This document shows positions 50,138 to 59,476 of a DNA stretch of 64,000 bases, piece by piece. This DNA comes from Sphingobacterium sp. R2. Its GTDB lineage: Bacteria > Bacteroidota > Bacteroidia > Sphingobacteriales > Sphingobacteriaceae. The notes beneath the pieces were generated by a model. That model made no database searches, was not told the origin of the DNA, and saw only the letters and a program-made list of their open reading frames with translations. Positions within the stretch are counted from its first letter, which is position 1; each line of letters opens with the position of its first letter. The stretch covers positions 4,650,001-4,714,000 of the forward strand of contig NZ_CP142884.1 of NCBI RefSeq assembly GCF_040760075.1. The letters are read 5' to 3'. Both the position numbers and the translations under genes were made by a program.

Positions 50138-50914
50138 TTAGCTATTTTGCCAGTTGGCTTTTCTTTTATTTCGCATTGCATCCATTCCTTCTTTGAAATC
50201 ATTGGTTTTACGTAAATCTGCCAAGCTCTCCAATAGGAAGTTATACTTATCATCATAATCCCGCTCTTTTAATTTTCGCAGTGTTACAAATCCCCGTGAT
50301 ATAGCCAAGGGAGCATTTTCCAGAATCGTCCTTTTCAATTCTGTCAATACTGTTTCTTCGGGATCCAGCATGCCATACAAGATTTCCTTTTCCAAAGCCT
50401 CCGCAGCAGAAAAAGACCGACCACTGATACAGAGATCCATCGCTTTTCTTTCAGGCATATATTCTGTAAGCAACGCCAACACCTGAAATGGAAAAAGTCC
50501 AATTTTCACTTCAGGCAAAGAAAAACGTACATGTGGTAGAGCAAATAAATACGTACAGGATAATGCTATCAAAAAACCACCTGCAATAACATCTCCCCTA
50601 ACAACACAGATTGAAGGCTTATCTAAACAGGCAAATATTTCTGCCAGTGACTTTTCAACCTTGGGAATTGCCGAATTTCCAATATCTAATGTAGGGTCCT
50701 CAAAAGCTTTAAGATCCATACCGGCACAGAACACCGGACCTTCAGCCTCTAGTTGTACTAAACGAACATCAGGATTGCTATTCGCCAGATTCAATGCATA
50801 GGCTATTTCGCTCACCATTGTCGGACTAAAAGCATTTCTTTTATCCGAACGGGCTAAGGTCAAGTTGAACACATGCTCCTCAACGTGCACTTTAATAAAA
50901 TTCAGTTTTTCCAT
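50138..50914 (-). CDS. Enoyl-CoA hydratase/isomerase family, probable methylglutaconyl-CoA hydratase
   Basis: A 258-residue crotonase-fold protein: NLTLARSDKRNAFSPTMVSEIAYAL at the N-terminus, the oxyanion-hole loop FCAGMDLKAFED, and VIAGGFLIALSCTYLFALPHVRFSLPEVKIGLFPF, in which the Glu of PEVKIG is a catalytic position. It ends with RNKRKANWQNS. Neighbours HMG-CoA lyase and an isovaleryl-CoA-type dehydrogenase indicate that it hydrates 3-methylglutaconyl-CoA in leucine degradation, but this is inferred from context. It is adjacent to the lyase gene with no gap, so translation is coupled. Confidence 0.83.
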   Translation of the reverse strand: MEKLNFIKVHVEEHVFNLTLARSDKRNAFSPTMVSEIAYALNLANSNPDVRLVQLEAEGPVFCAGMDLKAFEDPTLDIGNSAIPKVEKSLAEIFACLDKPSICVVRGDVIAGGFLIALSCTYLFALPHVRFSLPEVKIGLFPFQVLALLTEYMPERKAMDLCISGRSFSAAEALEKEILYGMLDPEETVLTELKRTILENAPLAISRGFVTLRKLKERDYDDKYNFLLESLADLRKTNDFKEGMDAMRNKRKANWQNS

Positions 50915-51757
50915 CTACAAAATCATTTGTCTGAAGCTATGCTCCAATCCGATTATTTCAGCATCAGTCCCTCGTCCAAAATAATGCAACAACAGCTCTG
51001 ATGGTATATTACCAACCAAATCATCTTTTGCAAATGGACAGCCGCCATAACCCAGTAATGCGCCTTCAAATTTACGGCAACCTGCGATGTAAGCTGCTTC
51101 AACCTTTGCAAGACTCTCCTCTCGCCTTGCATGAAAATGTGCGCCTACTTCCAGTGTTGGAAAACGAGCTTTAACAAAACTAAATAATGCTGAGATCTGA
51201 TTTGCATTGGCTTCTGAAGTTGTGTCTGCCAAAGAAAATTCCCTAATGCCAAGATCGCCTAATTTTCCAATCCACTCTTCTACCAAAAGCGGGGACCAAG
51301 GGTCACTGTATGGGTTTCCAAAAGCCATGCTAATATAAACGACCAGAGATTTATGCTGCGAGTCGGCCAAAGCTTTCATTTCTTTTACCTGCTGATAAGA
51401 AGCCGCCAAGCCCATATTGGTATTTCGAAGTTGAAATGTTTCCGATATTGAGAATGGATACCCTAAAAAGTGGATTTTTTCCTCTAGAACCGCCTCCTGC
51501 GCACCCCGAAGATTGGCGACAATCGCCAACAACTTCACTTTATCATTCGTTCTGATTCCTTCCAGTACTGCTTTTGTATCCGCCAACTGCGGAACTGCTT
51601 TCGGCGAAACGAAAGATCCACAATCAATAACATCAAACAGCCCACTTTCGATTAACGTATTGATATGTTTAATTTTCTTATCTGTCTTAATAAAGTTATG
51701 AAACCCTTGAACAGCGTCTCTTGGGCAATCAACCAATACAACTTGATCCCTCATCAT
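50915..51757 (-). CDS. Hydroxymethylglutaryl-CoA lyase
   Basis: A 280-residue TIM-barrel lyase of the HMGL-like family that splits HMG-CoA into acetyl-CoA and acetoacetate. The N-terminal VDCPRDAVQGFHNFI replaces the common VGPRDGLQ, keeping Arg-Asp of the active site. Further features are VIDCGSFVSPKAVPQLADT, SISETFQLRNTNMG, FSLADTTSEAN, the metal motif GAHFHARREESLAKVEAAYIAGCRKFEGALLGYGGCPFAKDDLVGN, with the GCPFA Cys of the flexible loop. Genes for dehydrogenase and hydratase of leucine degradation flank it. Confidence 0.9.
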   Translation of the reverse strand: MMRDQVVLVDCPRDAVQGFHNFIKTDKKIKHINTLIESGLFDVIDCGSFVSPKAVPQLADTKAVLEGIRTNDKVKLLAIVANLRGAQEAVLEEKIHFLGYPFSISETFQLRNTNMGLAASYQQVKEMKALADSQHKSLVVYISMAFGNPYSDPWSPLLVEEWIGKLGDLGIREFSLADTTSEANANQISALFSFVKARFPTLEVGAHFHARREESLAKVEAAYIAGCRKFEGALLGYGGCPFAKDDLVGNIPSELLLHYFGRGTDAEIIGLEHSFRQMIL

Positions 51758-51760
51758 ATG

Positions 51761-52915
51761 CTATAAAATATCTTTCTCAATCTCTCTAGCGATCACCATT
51801 TTCTGAATGCTTGAAGTCCCTTCACCTATTGTACATAACTTGGCATCTCTAAAAAACTTCTCGGCAGGATAGTCCTTTGTAAATCCATAACCGCCAAAGA
51901 TTTGTACAGATTCATTCGAGACGCTAACGGCAGCCTCCGACGCATAAAGTTTAGCCATCGCACCAATTTTAGAAACACGATCTCCATGATCCTTTAAATA
52001 GCCCGCCTGCCTCGTCAACAGTTCACTGGCTTCCACCTGTGTAGCCATATCTGCAAGCGCAAAAGAAACCGCCTGAAATTCGTAAATCTTTTTTCCAAAC
52101 TGCTCACGCTCGTGCGCATATTTCAACGCGCACTCGTAAGCTCCGCGTGCAATACCCAAAGAAAGTGCCGCAATAGAAATACGTCCGCCATCCAATAGTT
52201 TTAATGCCTGCACAAAGCCCTGCCCTTCTTCACCGATGAGTTGATCCCGATGAATCCGACAATTATCAAAAAACAGACAGGCAGTTTCTGAGGCACGCAT
52301 CCCCAATTTATTTTCTTTCTTTCCTGCGGTAAATCCAGGTGTACCTTTCTCAACAATAAAAGCTGACATCCCTTTTTTATCTCCCTTAGCCCCCGTCCGC
52401 GCAATAACGACAGCAACACTAGAACTGATGGCATGCGTAATAAAATTTTTAGAACCATTTAACACGTAGTGATCACCATCTCGCTCAGCAAATGTCGTCA
52501 TTCCACCAGCGTCCGAACCAGAACCTGTCTCTGTAAGTCCCCAGGCACCGATCCATTCAGCTGTCGCCAACTTTGGAAGATAACGTTTCTTCTGTTCTTC
52601 ACTGGCAAAGCTTAATATATGATTTGTACATAACGAATTATGCGCCGCTACGGAAAGTCCAATTGAGCCACACACCTTGGAAATCTCATCCAAAACGGTA
52701 ATATACTCCTGGTATCCGAGTCCCGATCCACCATATTCTTCAGGAACGATCACACCCATGAAACCGTGTTCGCCTAACTTTTTAAAAACTTCTATTGGAA
52801 ATATTTGGGCTTCGTCCCATTCCATCACATAAGGTTTGATATGATACTGTGCAAAATCTCGTGCACTTTGTCTAATCATATCCATTTGTTGTTTATTTTC
52901 AATAAACATAAGCAT
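51761..52915 (-). CDS. Acyl-CoA dehydrogenase, probable isovaleryl-CoA dehydrogenase
   Basis: A 384-residue FAD-dependent dehydrogenase. The N-terminal helical part has MIRQSARDFAQYHIKPYVMEWD, the signature WGLTETGSGSDAGGM binds FAD, and the C-terminal domain contains REQFGKKIYEFQAVSFALADMATQVEAS and the family motif QIFGGYGFTKDYPAEKFFRDAKLCTIGEGTSSIQKMVIAREI. It oxidises an acyl-CoA and passes electrons to ETF. In this cluster isovaleryl-CoA is the likely substrate. The first start codons are MLM; ATG at 52915 or two codons later are possible. Divergent from the carboxylase beta gene. Confidence 0.88.
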   Translation of the reverse strand: MLMFIENKQQMDMIRQSARDFAQYHIKPYVMEWDEAQIFPIEVFKKLGEHGFMGVIVPEEYGGSGLGYQEYITVLDEISKVCGSIGLSVAAHNSLCTNHILSFASEEQKKRYLPKLATAEWIGAWGLTETGSGSDAGGMTTFAERDGDHYVLNGSKNFITHAISSSVAVVIARTGAKGDKKGMSAFIVEKGTPGFTAGKKENKLGMRASETACLFFDNCRIHRDQLIGEEGQGFVQALKLLDGGRISIAALSLGIARGAYECALKYAHEREQFGKKIYEFQAVSFALADMATQVEASELLTRQAGYLKDHGDRVSKIGAMAKLYASEAAVSVSNESVQIFGGYGFTKDYPAEKFFRDAKLCTIGEGTSSIQKMVIAREIEKDIL

Positions 52916-53063
52916 GAATATTAAATTTACAATCGGTAATTCAATTCAAATATATCAAAATATTTAGTAATAAAATTGCAAATATTTTAAAATTTTATTT
53001 TAAATTTATCTAAAAATAAGAAATTCTTAATTCAACAGCTTTTTAAAACCAAGATTATAAATT

Positions 53064-54671
53064 ATGAAGGAGCTACTCGCATTACTTCGCCAAAAAAGAG
53101 AAAATTTAAAACTAGGTGGTGGCATCGATAAAATAAAAAAACTGAAAGAAAGGGGTAAAATGTCAGCCTGGGAACGAATAGAATATCTACTGGACCCAGA
53201 CCGAGAATATCTGGAAATAGGTATGTTTGCCGGCGAAGGAATGTATAAAGAACATGGTGGATGCATAAATGCAGGCTGTGCAGCGGTACTGGGCTATGTA
53301 AAATCCAAACTATGTGTCATCGTCTCTAACGATGCAACCGTAAAAGCAGGAGCCTGGTTCCCTATTTCTGCCAAGAAAAATCTACGCGCACAGGAAATTG
53401 CCATGGAAAACAATCTTCCAATTATTTATTTGGTAGATTCTGCAGGCGTGTTTTTACCCATGCAGGATGAAATATTTCCCGATAAAGAACACTTTGGCCG
53501 CATATTCCGTAACAATGCCCGAATGTCTTCCATGGGTATCCCTCAAATTGCAGCAATCATGGGAAGTTGCGTGGCAGGCGGTGCTTATCTCCCGATCATG
53601 TCCGACTACGCCTTTATCGTCGAAGGAACAGGCTCTGTATTTTTAGCAGGCCCATACCTGGTCAAATCTGCGATAGGTGAAACCGTAGACGCTGAAACAC
53701 TCGGCGGAGCTTCTACCCATTCGGAGATATCCGGCGTGACAGACAATAAATTTCCCGACGACCAAAGTTGTTTAGAGGCTATAAAAAATGTTATCGATAA
53801 AATAGGTGGAAATCCAAAAGCTAATTTCAACAGAAAGCAAAGCCTTCCTCCAAAAACAGATCCGAGTAAAATAGTAGAGATTCTTCCCGAAGACAGGACA
53901 AAACCTTATCGCATGCAGGATATCTTGAATGCAATTGTAGACGCAGATACTTTAGAGGAATACAAACCCGATTATGGAAAAACCATTGTATGCGCCCTCG
54001 CACGTGTAGACGGTTGGGCTGTCGGCATTGTTGCCAATCAACGTGAAATTATCAAAGCCAAGAAACCCGGCAACGCAATGGAAATGCAGATGGGCGGGGT
54101 CATCTATAGTGATTCAGCAGATAAGGCAGCGCGCTTCATCATGAATTGCAACCAGCAGAACATTCCGCTTGTGTTTTTTCAGGACGTCACTGGATTTATG
54201 GTAGGAAGCCGATCAGAACAAGGGGGGATTATCAAAGACGGAGCAAAAATGGTAAATGCAATGGCCAATTCCGTAGTCCCAAAATTCACCTTTATTGTTG
54301 GAAATAGTTATGGCGCTGGAAACTATGCGATGTGTGGAAAAGCGTATGACCCACGACTAATCTACGCTTGGCCTACCGCCCAAATGGCTGTCATGAGCGG
54401 TGCCGCTGCGGGCAAGACACTGTTTCAAATCCAAGAATCAGCTTTAAAAGCCAAGGGTCAAGAAATCAATGAAGAAGAAAAAAACAGTCTCCTTAAATCC
54501 ATCGAAGATCGGTACAACGAGCAACTGAGTCCGTATTACGCTGCTGCAAGATTATGGGTTGATGGAATTATAGCGCCTGAAGAAACACGAAAAGTCATCA
54601 GCATGGGAATTGAAGCTGCCAACGAAAAGCCTATTCTAGAACGGTATAATGTAGGTGTTATACAGGTCTGA
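53064..54671 (+). CDS. Acyl-CoA carboxylase carboxyltransferase beta subunit, probable methylcrotonyl-CoA
   Basis: A 535-residue carboxyltransferase with two crotonase-like domains. Features include ERGKMSAWERIEYLLDPDREYLEIGMFAGEGMY, GVFLPMQDEIFPDKEHFGRIFRNNARMSSMGIPQIAAIMGSCVAGGAYLP, and the second-domain VVFFQDVTGFMVG-like segment with SYGAGNYAMCGKAYDPRLIYAWPTAQMAVMSG. The sequence best resembles methylcrotonyl-CoA carboxylase beta, which carboxylates 3-methylcrotonyl-CoA in leucine breakdown. The biotin-carrying alpha subunit is not next to it. It is transcribed opposite to the dehydrogenase-lyase-hydratase genes. Confidence 0.88.
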   Translation: MKELLALLRQKRENLKLGGGIDKIKKLKERGKMSAWERIEYLLDPDREYLEIGMFAGEGMYKEHGGCINAGCAAVLGYVKSKLCVIVSNDATVKAGAWFPISAKKNLRAQEIAMENNLPIIYLVDSAGVFLPMQDEIFPDKEHFGRIFRNNARMSSMGIPQIAAIMGSCVAGGAYLPIMSDYAFIVEGTGSVFLAGPYLVKSAIGETVDAETLGGASTHSEISGVTDNKFPDDQSCLEAIKNVIDKIGGNPKANFNRKQSLPPKTDPSKIVEILPEDRTKPYRMQDILNAIVDADTLEEYKPDYGKTIVCALARVDGWAVGIVANQREIIKAKKPGNAMEMQMGGVIYSDSADKAARFIMNCNQQNIPLVFFQDVTGFMVGSRSEQGGIIKDGAKMVNAMANSVVPKFTFIVGNSYGAGNYAMCGKAYDPRLIYAWPTAQMAVMSGAAAGKTLFQIQESALKAKGQEINEEEKNSLLKSIEDRYNEQLSPYYAAARLWVDGIIAPEETRKVISMGIEAANEKPILERYNVGVIQV

Positions 54672-54687
54672 GTGAAGTAAAATTAAA

Positions 54688-54736
54688 TTAGAAAACCCCT
54701 CGGATGATGAAGTTTATCATTTGAGGGGTTTTCTAA
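54688..54736. terminator. Terminator between the carboxylase and acetoacetate-CoA ligase genes
   Basis: TTAGAAAACCCCTC (54688-54701) pairs with GAGGGGTTTTCTAA (54723-54736), and ATGAT/ATCAT extends it inward. It lies between convergent genes and can serve both. Confidence 0.85.
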
Positions 54737-54762
54737 TTAGGTATTTTTATAGCATACTATAC

Positions 54763-56691
54763 TTAAGATCTTCTCCAGATTTTACTGATCGCTTCAAAGT
54801 CTAACAAAGATTCTCTGTTCCGCATAATATCTACTGACACCGCTTTTTCTACAGCCATTCCCGAAAAAATCTTCTTAATAGGCAGCTCCAGTTTTTTACC
54901 GCTTAACGTGTAAGGAATAGCCGCTACCTGAAAAATATCGTCAGGCACATGTCGCGGACTATATTGCTGCCGAAGCTCCCGCTTAATCTCCCCTTTTAAC
55001 GCATCATTCAATAATTCATTGTCCAATTGAACAAAAAGCAACATATCAGATGATCCATTTTCATGATCTACACAGATAACCAAACTATCCAAGACCCCTT
55101 CGGTTCTATTTAAAACATTATAGATCTCTGCAGTACCGATACGTACGCCACCCCGGTTCAGTGTCGCATCTGAACGACCGTACATAATTATGCCATCATG
55201 TGCAGTGATCTTAATCCAATCACCATGACTCCAAACACCGCTATATTTATCAAAATAACTATCAAAGTATTTTTTATTCGCCAAATCATTCCAAAAATAG
55301 ATGGGCATACAGGGCATGGGAGCTAAAATAACAAGCTCTCCCACCTCTCCATAAAGATGATGACCATGCTCATCAAATGCTTCTATCTTAGCTCCTAGGG
55401 CGCGACATTGAATCTCCCCTGCATAAACATCAAGCAATGTACAGCCCGAAAGAAAGGCACTGCAAACGTCTGTACCACCACTTAGCGAGACAATTTGACT
55501 CTCTGGAAACTGTACATTTAGCCATTCAAACACATCTGGTGGAAGTGGTGAACCTGTCGACCCTATTGTTTTAGGCTGATAAGCCAAGGATTTTAAATCT
55601 TGATCCTGACAGGAGATGAGATAAGCAGCACCAACGCCAAAATGGTCCACCTTGCTTTCCCTTGCAAACTTCCATAAACTTAATTTATCGGGATAATTCG
55701 TAGCCCCATCATATATACACAATGTATTTCCCATTAAAAGGGCCGAAAGCGCATAATTCCACATCATCCATCCAGTAGTGGAATACCACATGAATCGATC
55801 CCCGTCTTGCACATTTTGATGCAGTCCAAGTGCTTTCATATGTTCTAGCAGCATACCGCCAACTCCATGTGTAATGGCTTTGGGCTTCCCGGTTGTTCCC
55901 GAAGAATACAAAATCCATATTGGCGCGTCAAAAGGCATTGCCGTAAATTGGAGCTCAGCTTGAACAAGATCCTTTTTCAGAATCTCTTCCCAAATATTGT
56001 CATCAATCAAAACACAAGCCAGTAAAGATGGTAGCCGCAGAGAAAGCTGTTTAATACTCTCTGCTTTTTCAAAAAGACGTCCATTATAGTAATAACTGGA
56101 ATTTGCGAAGAGCACTTTGGGTTCAATCTGCTCAAAACGATCCTGAATACTCGCCTCCCCAAAATCGGGCGAACAACAGGACCAAATAGCACCGATGGAA
56201 TTAGCAGCTAAAAATAACGCCACAGCTTCAATGCCATTAATCAATACACCAGCAACGCGATCTCCACTTTGTACCCCTAGTTCTTTCAAATAGACCTGAA
56301 GTTTAAGAACCATGGATTCCAACTCAGTCCATGACACCTCTCTTTTAACTTGCTGTTCAGATTGAAAGATTAATGCCGGACGCTTTTCCGTTGTGTTTCG
56401 AAATACGTGTTCAGCATAATTCAAGGTAGCCCCAGCAAGCCATTTTGTTCCGATAAAGCTTGTAGGATCTGCTGGCGAATCAACAATAGTTGTAAAGCCT
56501 GAATGAAACTTTATATTAAAATAGGTGGCTATACTCTTCCAAAAACTAGCCAGTTCCGTCGTAGACCATGCCCAAAGCTCCTGATAGGATGGAAAGAATA
56601 AGCCATGCTCCTTCTCGACATATTGTTTAAACTTATTGATCTCAGATTGAGATTTTTGCTCTTCTGTTGGGCTCCAGAGTAATTTCCCCAT
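54763..56691 (-). CDS. Acetoacetate--CoA ligase
   Basis: A 642-residue adenylate-forming enzyme that activates acetoacetate with ATP and CoA, so the product of HMG-CoA lyase can be fed to acetyl-CoA. It begins with LLWSPTEEQKSQSEINKF, a typical acetoacetyl-CoA synthetase start, and has LASFWKSIATYF, the ATP loop ILYSSGTTGKPKAITHGVGG (about residues 270-290), then MWYSTTGWMMWNYALSALLMG and the C-terminal hinge GRSDATLNRGGVRIGTAEIYN and YTLSGKKLELPIKK with the catalytic Lys. Gene neighbours fit this role. Length typical. Confidence 0.92.
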   Translation of the reverse strand: MGKLLWSPTEEQKSQSEINKFKQYVEKEHGLFFPSYQELWAWSTTELASFWKSIATYFNIKFHSGFTTIVDSPADPTSFIGTKWLAGATLNYAEHVFRNTTEKRPALIFQSEQQVKREVSWTELESMVLKLQVYLKELGVQSGDRVAGVLINGIEAVALFLAANSIGAIWSCCSPDFGEASIQDRFEQIEPKVLFANSSYYYNGRLFEKAESIKQLSLRLPSLLACVLIDDNIWEEILKKDLVQAELQFTAMPFDAPIWILYSSGTTGKPKAITHGVGGMLLEHMKALGLHQNVQDGDRFMWYSTTGWMMWNYALSALLMGNTLCIYDGATNYPDKLSLWKFARESKVDHFGVGAAYLISCQDQDLKSLAYQPKTIGSTGSPLPPDVFEWLNVQFPESQIVSLSGGTDVCSAFLSGCTLLDVYAGEIQCRALGAKIEAFDEHGHHLYGEVGELVILAPMPCMPIYFWNDLANKKYFDSYFDKYSGVWSHGDWIKITAHDGIIMYGRSDATLNRGGVRIGTAEIYNVLNRTEGVLDSLVICVDHENGSSDMLLFVQLDNELLNDALKGEIKRELRQQYSPRHVPDDIFQVAAIPYTLSGKKLELPIKKIFSGMAVEKAVSVDIMRNRESLLDFEAISKIWRRS

Positions 56692-56800
56692 AATAGTTAG
56701 CTATAAAACGGTTATATCCAAACTTAGATAAATTTACGTGTATATGCAATTTTAAATATTTCTGGCACAGCATATTTTTGGATTAAATACGAATGCTCAA

Positions 56801-57847
56801 TTATAGCACTTCAATAGCTGTATTCATTTCTACCGGATGCCCCGTGCACAACAGTATTCTTCCTTGTTCAACTTCGCGGTCTGTTAACACCTCATTATAG
56901 TCCATTCTTACTTTTCCCCTTGTACATTGCGAAATACACGTACTACACATACCGGATCTACAAGAATACGGCAACTTAATTTTATGCTCCAGCCCTATAT
57001 CTAAAATAGATTTATTGTAAGGCACCTCTAGATGATAAGTTTTACCTTGAAAAGATAGTTCGATGGCATAGGTTGTTGTATCGACTTCCTTTTCGGTCTC
57101 ATCATCATCATCCTCTTCATTTTCGGGCAATAGAAATGTCTCTCGTTTTATCTGATTGGAATCAAACCCCATCCCCAAAAGTGTAAAACGACATAAGTCC
57201 ATATAAATCACAGGACCGCAAGTATAAAACAAAGCATCTTCCTTATTTCCAAACAAATGATCGTTAACGATAGCATGTATATAGTCTCTATTTAACCTGG
57301 CTTTCATCAAGTATTTACTATTGGAGTAAATCCACACAATAGTTAAGCGATCAGGAAATCGATTTTCCCAGTGCTCCAATTCCGATCGGAACGGTGTTAA
57401 CTCCAGCGTACTATTACTGTAAATTAAAACTATTTTGGACTTACTTTCAGCAAGGAGCGCTGTTTTCAGAATAGCATACAAGGGTGTAATGCCAATTCCT
57501 GCAGCAAACAAAAATAAAGTCCGAACCTTTTCTGCTTCAGGTTCATATACAAATAAACCTTGAGGTGCCATTGCATTCACGATATCCCCCTCCACAATAG
57601 TATGGTGGAGCAGTCGGGATATTTCTCCATTTTCGACACGCTTAACAGTGATACTTAAGGGCTCATTATTATCAGGCGAACTATTAAAAGAATAAGAACG
57701 ACGTACCTCACGATCACCAAACACAAAAGAAAGTGTAATAAACTGCCCAGCTTTATAGGAAGGATAGTCTCCTGCTATAGACTCAAGCTGAAAAGTAATG
57801 TTATTATTAGGTTGGGGGATAATTTTTGAAATCCTTAATGCATACAT
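56801..57847 (-). CDS. Ferredoxin-type oxidoreductase (FNR domain plus C-terminal 2Fe-2S), PaaE-like
   Basis: A 348-residue flavoprotein reductase in the order FAD-binding (GQFITLSFVFGDREVRRSYSFNSSP, with RSYS), NAD(P)-binding (LFLFAAGIGITPLYAIL, about residues 110-126; YTCGPVIYMDLCRFTLLGMG), an acidic linker (ENEEDDDDETEKEVD, about 240-254), and a plant-type [2Fe-2S] domain with the ligands in CRSGMCSTC and LLCTGHP. This is the layout of PaaE and other oxygenase reductases, carrying electrons from NAD(P)H to a partner. No oxygenase is visible in the window. Confidence 0.87.
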   Translation of the reverse strand: MYALRISKIIPQPNNNITFQLESIAGDYPSYKAGQFITLSFVFGDREVRRSYSFNSSPDNNEPLSITVKRVENGEISRLLHHTIVEGDIVNAMAPQGLFVYEPEAEKVRTLFLFAAGIGITPLYAILKTALLAESKSKIVLIYSNSTLELTPFRSELEHWENRFPDRLTIVWIYSNSKYLMKARLNRDYIHAIVNDHLFGNKEDALFYTCGPVIYMDLCRFTLLGMGFDSNQIKRETFLLPENEEDDDDETEKEVDTTTYAIELSFQGKTYHLEVPYNKSILDIGLEHKIKLPYSCRSGMCSTCISQCTRGKVRMDYNEVLTDREVEQGRILLCTGHPVEMNTAIEVL

Positions 57848-58287
57848 AGCTCAAAATTACATAAAAATCATAAATTATAAGTGCTTTGATAAAATGGACA
57901 CGACTCGAATACCTAAGAACTACATAAACTTATCCCAAAACAATTCAAGCACAACGAACAATATATTAGACTGCCACGACCAGTCAATGCGACATGAGTA
58001 AGTGTCCAATCAGTGTTGAGAGCGAATGCATTACGTCTTCAAGTTGACTTAAGCTACTAAGCACCAAGTAAGCAACTCCATTGTTAATACAATCTATACT
58101 ATATCTCAATCCAAATTACAATGACCATGATTCACATCTTAACAATGGTACTAATCTCAAAGACTATGGCAAGGGAAAGGTCGTATTGATAACAATTTTA
58201 TTGTATTACAATTAACAGACAATTGGAGAACAATAATTGCAAAATTTCACGTTATATTTATATCAAAACTAATCACAATAAGATTAT
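57848..58287. other. Intergenic region between the reductase and SOD genes
   Basis: About 440 bp between divergent genes. It holds a short frame of 35 codons (57892-58000) with random-looking composition, and several ACAATT-type repeats around 58190-58240. I see no promoter match with TAnnTTTG next to the SOD gene and no stable hairpin. Confidence 0.4.
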
Positions 58288-59004
58288 ATGCAAACACGCA
58301 GAAACTTCCTTCAAAATGCAGCAAAGGCGACACTTGGCATTGCTGTATCTGGATCAATATTACACGATATTGCCTCCGCGAAAGCAACCGAATTAAATGC
58401 CGCTACATTAAAGTTTTCCCAAGTCAAATTACCGTTCAATTATGCCGCTTTGGAGCCCAATATTGATGCTTTGACGATGGAAATCCATTATACAAAGCAT
58501 CATATAGCGTATATCAATGCTATTAACGAAGCCATTCTTGCTGAAAATATCAAAGAAGCCTCAGAGGAGCAACTTCTAGCAAACATATCTAAATACTCTC
58601 CAAAAGCAAGAAATAATGCTGGCGGAGCTTGGAACCATAACTTTTTTTGGGAAAGTCTGTCCGATAAGTCGAGTCAGCCCTCCGAAAAATTATTGACCAT
58701 GATCAATAAGACATTTGGTTCTTTAGATAAATTCAAAGAACAATTTGCCGCAGCAGCAACCTCACGATTCGGTTCGGGATGGGCCTGGTTGATTTTGGAT
58801 GACTCAGGTAATTTAAAAATTACTTCTACTCCAAATCAAGACAACCCTTTAATGGATGTTGCAGAGGTAAAAGGTATCCCCGTTTTGGGTCTCGATGTGT
58901 GGGAGCATGCTTATTACCTGCACTATCAAAACAAAAGAGCTGATTATATTAAAAATTGGTGGAATGTTGTGAATTGGAAAAAAGTCAATGAAAGGCTAGC
59001 ATAA
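58288..59004 (+). CDS. Superoxide dismutase [Fe/Mn] with a Tat signal
   Basis: A 238-residue Fe/Mn SOD. The first 32 residues are a twin-arginine signal (RRNFLQ followed by a hydrophobic helix and ending SAKA), so the enzyme is exported folded, probably to the periplasm or as a lipid-free secreted protein. The SOD fold contains TMEIHYTKHHIAYINAINEA (first ligand His), AGGAWNHNFFWESL (second His), FGSGWAWLILDD and LGLDVWEHAYYLHYQNKRADYIKNWWNVVNW (Asp and third His). Exported SODs protect against external superoxide. A terminator follows immediately. Confidence 0.92.
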   Translation: MQTRRNFLQNAAKATLGIAVSGSILHDIASAKATELNAATLKFSQVKLPFNYAALEPNIDALTMEIHYTKHHIAYINAINEAILAENIKEASEEQLLANISKYSPKARNNAGGAWNHNFFWESLSDKSSQPSEKLLTMINKTFGSLDKFKEQFAAAATSRFGSGWAWLILDDSGNLKITSTPNQDNPLMDVAEVKGIPVLGLDVWEHAYYLHYQNKRADYIKNWWNVVNWKKVNERLA

Positions 59005-59040
59005 AAAAAAGCTCGATTAGTAAAAATCGAGCTTTTTTTT
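59003..59040 (+). terminator. Intrinsic terminator of the SOD gene
   Basis: An A tract and GCTCGATT (59011-59018) pair with AATCGAGC (59025-59032) and a run of eight T. The A/T tracts make it symmetrical. Confidence 0.88.
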
Positions 59041-59058
59041 ATATCCGTTATGAACAAC

Positions 59059-59457
59059 CTATCCTAACTTTTCTTTTAATTTGTTGACCTGAAAATCAAC
59101 TAATTTTTGGAGTGGTCCAGAAGCGATCATCTTCATCATCATGTTAAGATCAGCATCTATAATAAAGGTTGCTTTTGTAACCGTATCAGCAACAACTTGC
59201 AATTCCCAACGAAGAGTAACCTCAAAAGGCGCCTTCTCCGAAGGAACCAACTTAATGAATTGATTCTCACTACGCCCTTCTACCTTAAGGGCCAATTTTG
59301 CCATGTTCTGTATTGTAAATCGAGCTTCGTCCGTAGTCGAAGACCAATTATAAATATTCTCCGGCATCAACTGTTCATGATTGTTGAGATCCGCCAAAAA
59401 TGCATACACCTCGCTGACATTTTTGTTGATTTCTGTTGTGTTCTGAATAGTAGTCAT
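59059..59457 (-). CDS. SRPBCC (START-like) family protein
   Basis: A 132-residue protein with the START/polyketide-cyclase-like pattern: TTEINKNVSEVYAFLADLNNHEQLMPENIYNWSSTTDEARFTIQNMAKLAL, then strands including VTLRWELQVVADTVTKATFIIDADLNMMMKMIASGPLQKLVDFQVNKLKEKL with the C-terminal helix. Such proteins bind hydrophobic ligands in a helix-grip fold. Its ligand is unknown. It is 19 bp downstream of pyrE on the same strand and may be co-transcribed with it. Confidence 0.78.
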   Translation of the reverse strand: MTTIQNTTEINKNVSEVYAFLADLNNHEQLMPENIYNWSSTTDEARFTIQNMAKLALKVEGRSENQFIKLVPSEKAPFEVTLRWELQVVADTVTKATFIIDADLNMMMKMIASGPLQKLVDFQVNKLKEKLG

Positions 59458-59476
59458 AACGATAAATTAATCCTTT

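Noticed and set aside
57892..58000. 35-codon frame upstream of the SOD gene
   Set aside because: Asn/Thr/Ser-rich, no supporting signal; chance frame in AT-rich DNA.
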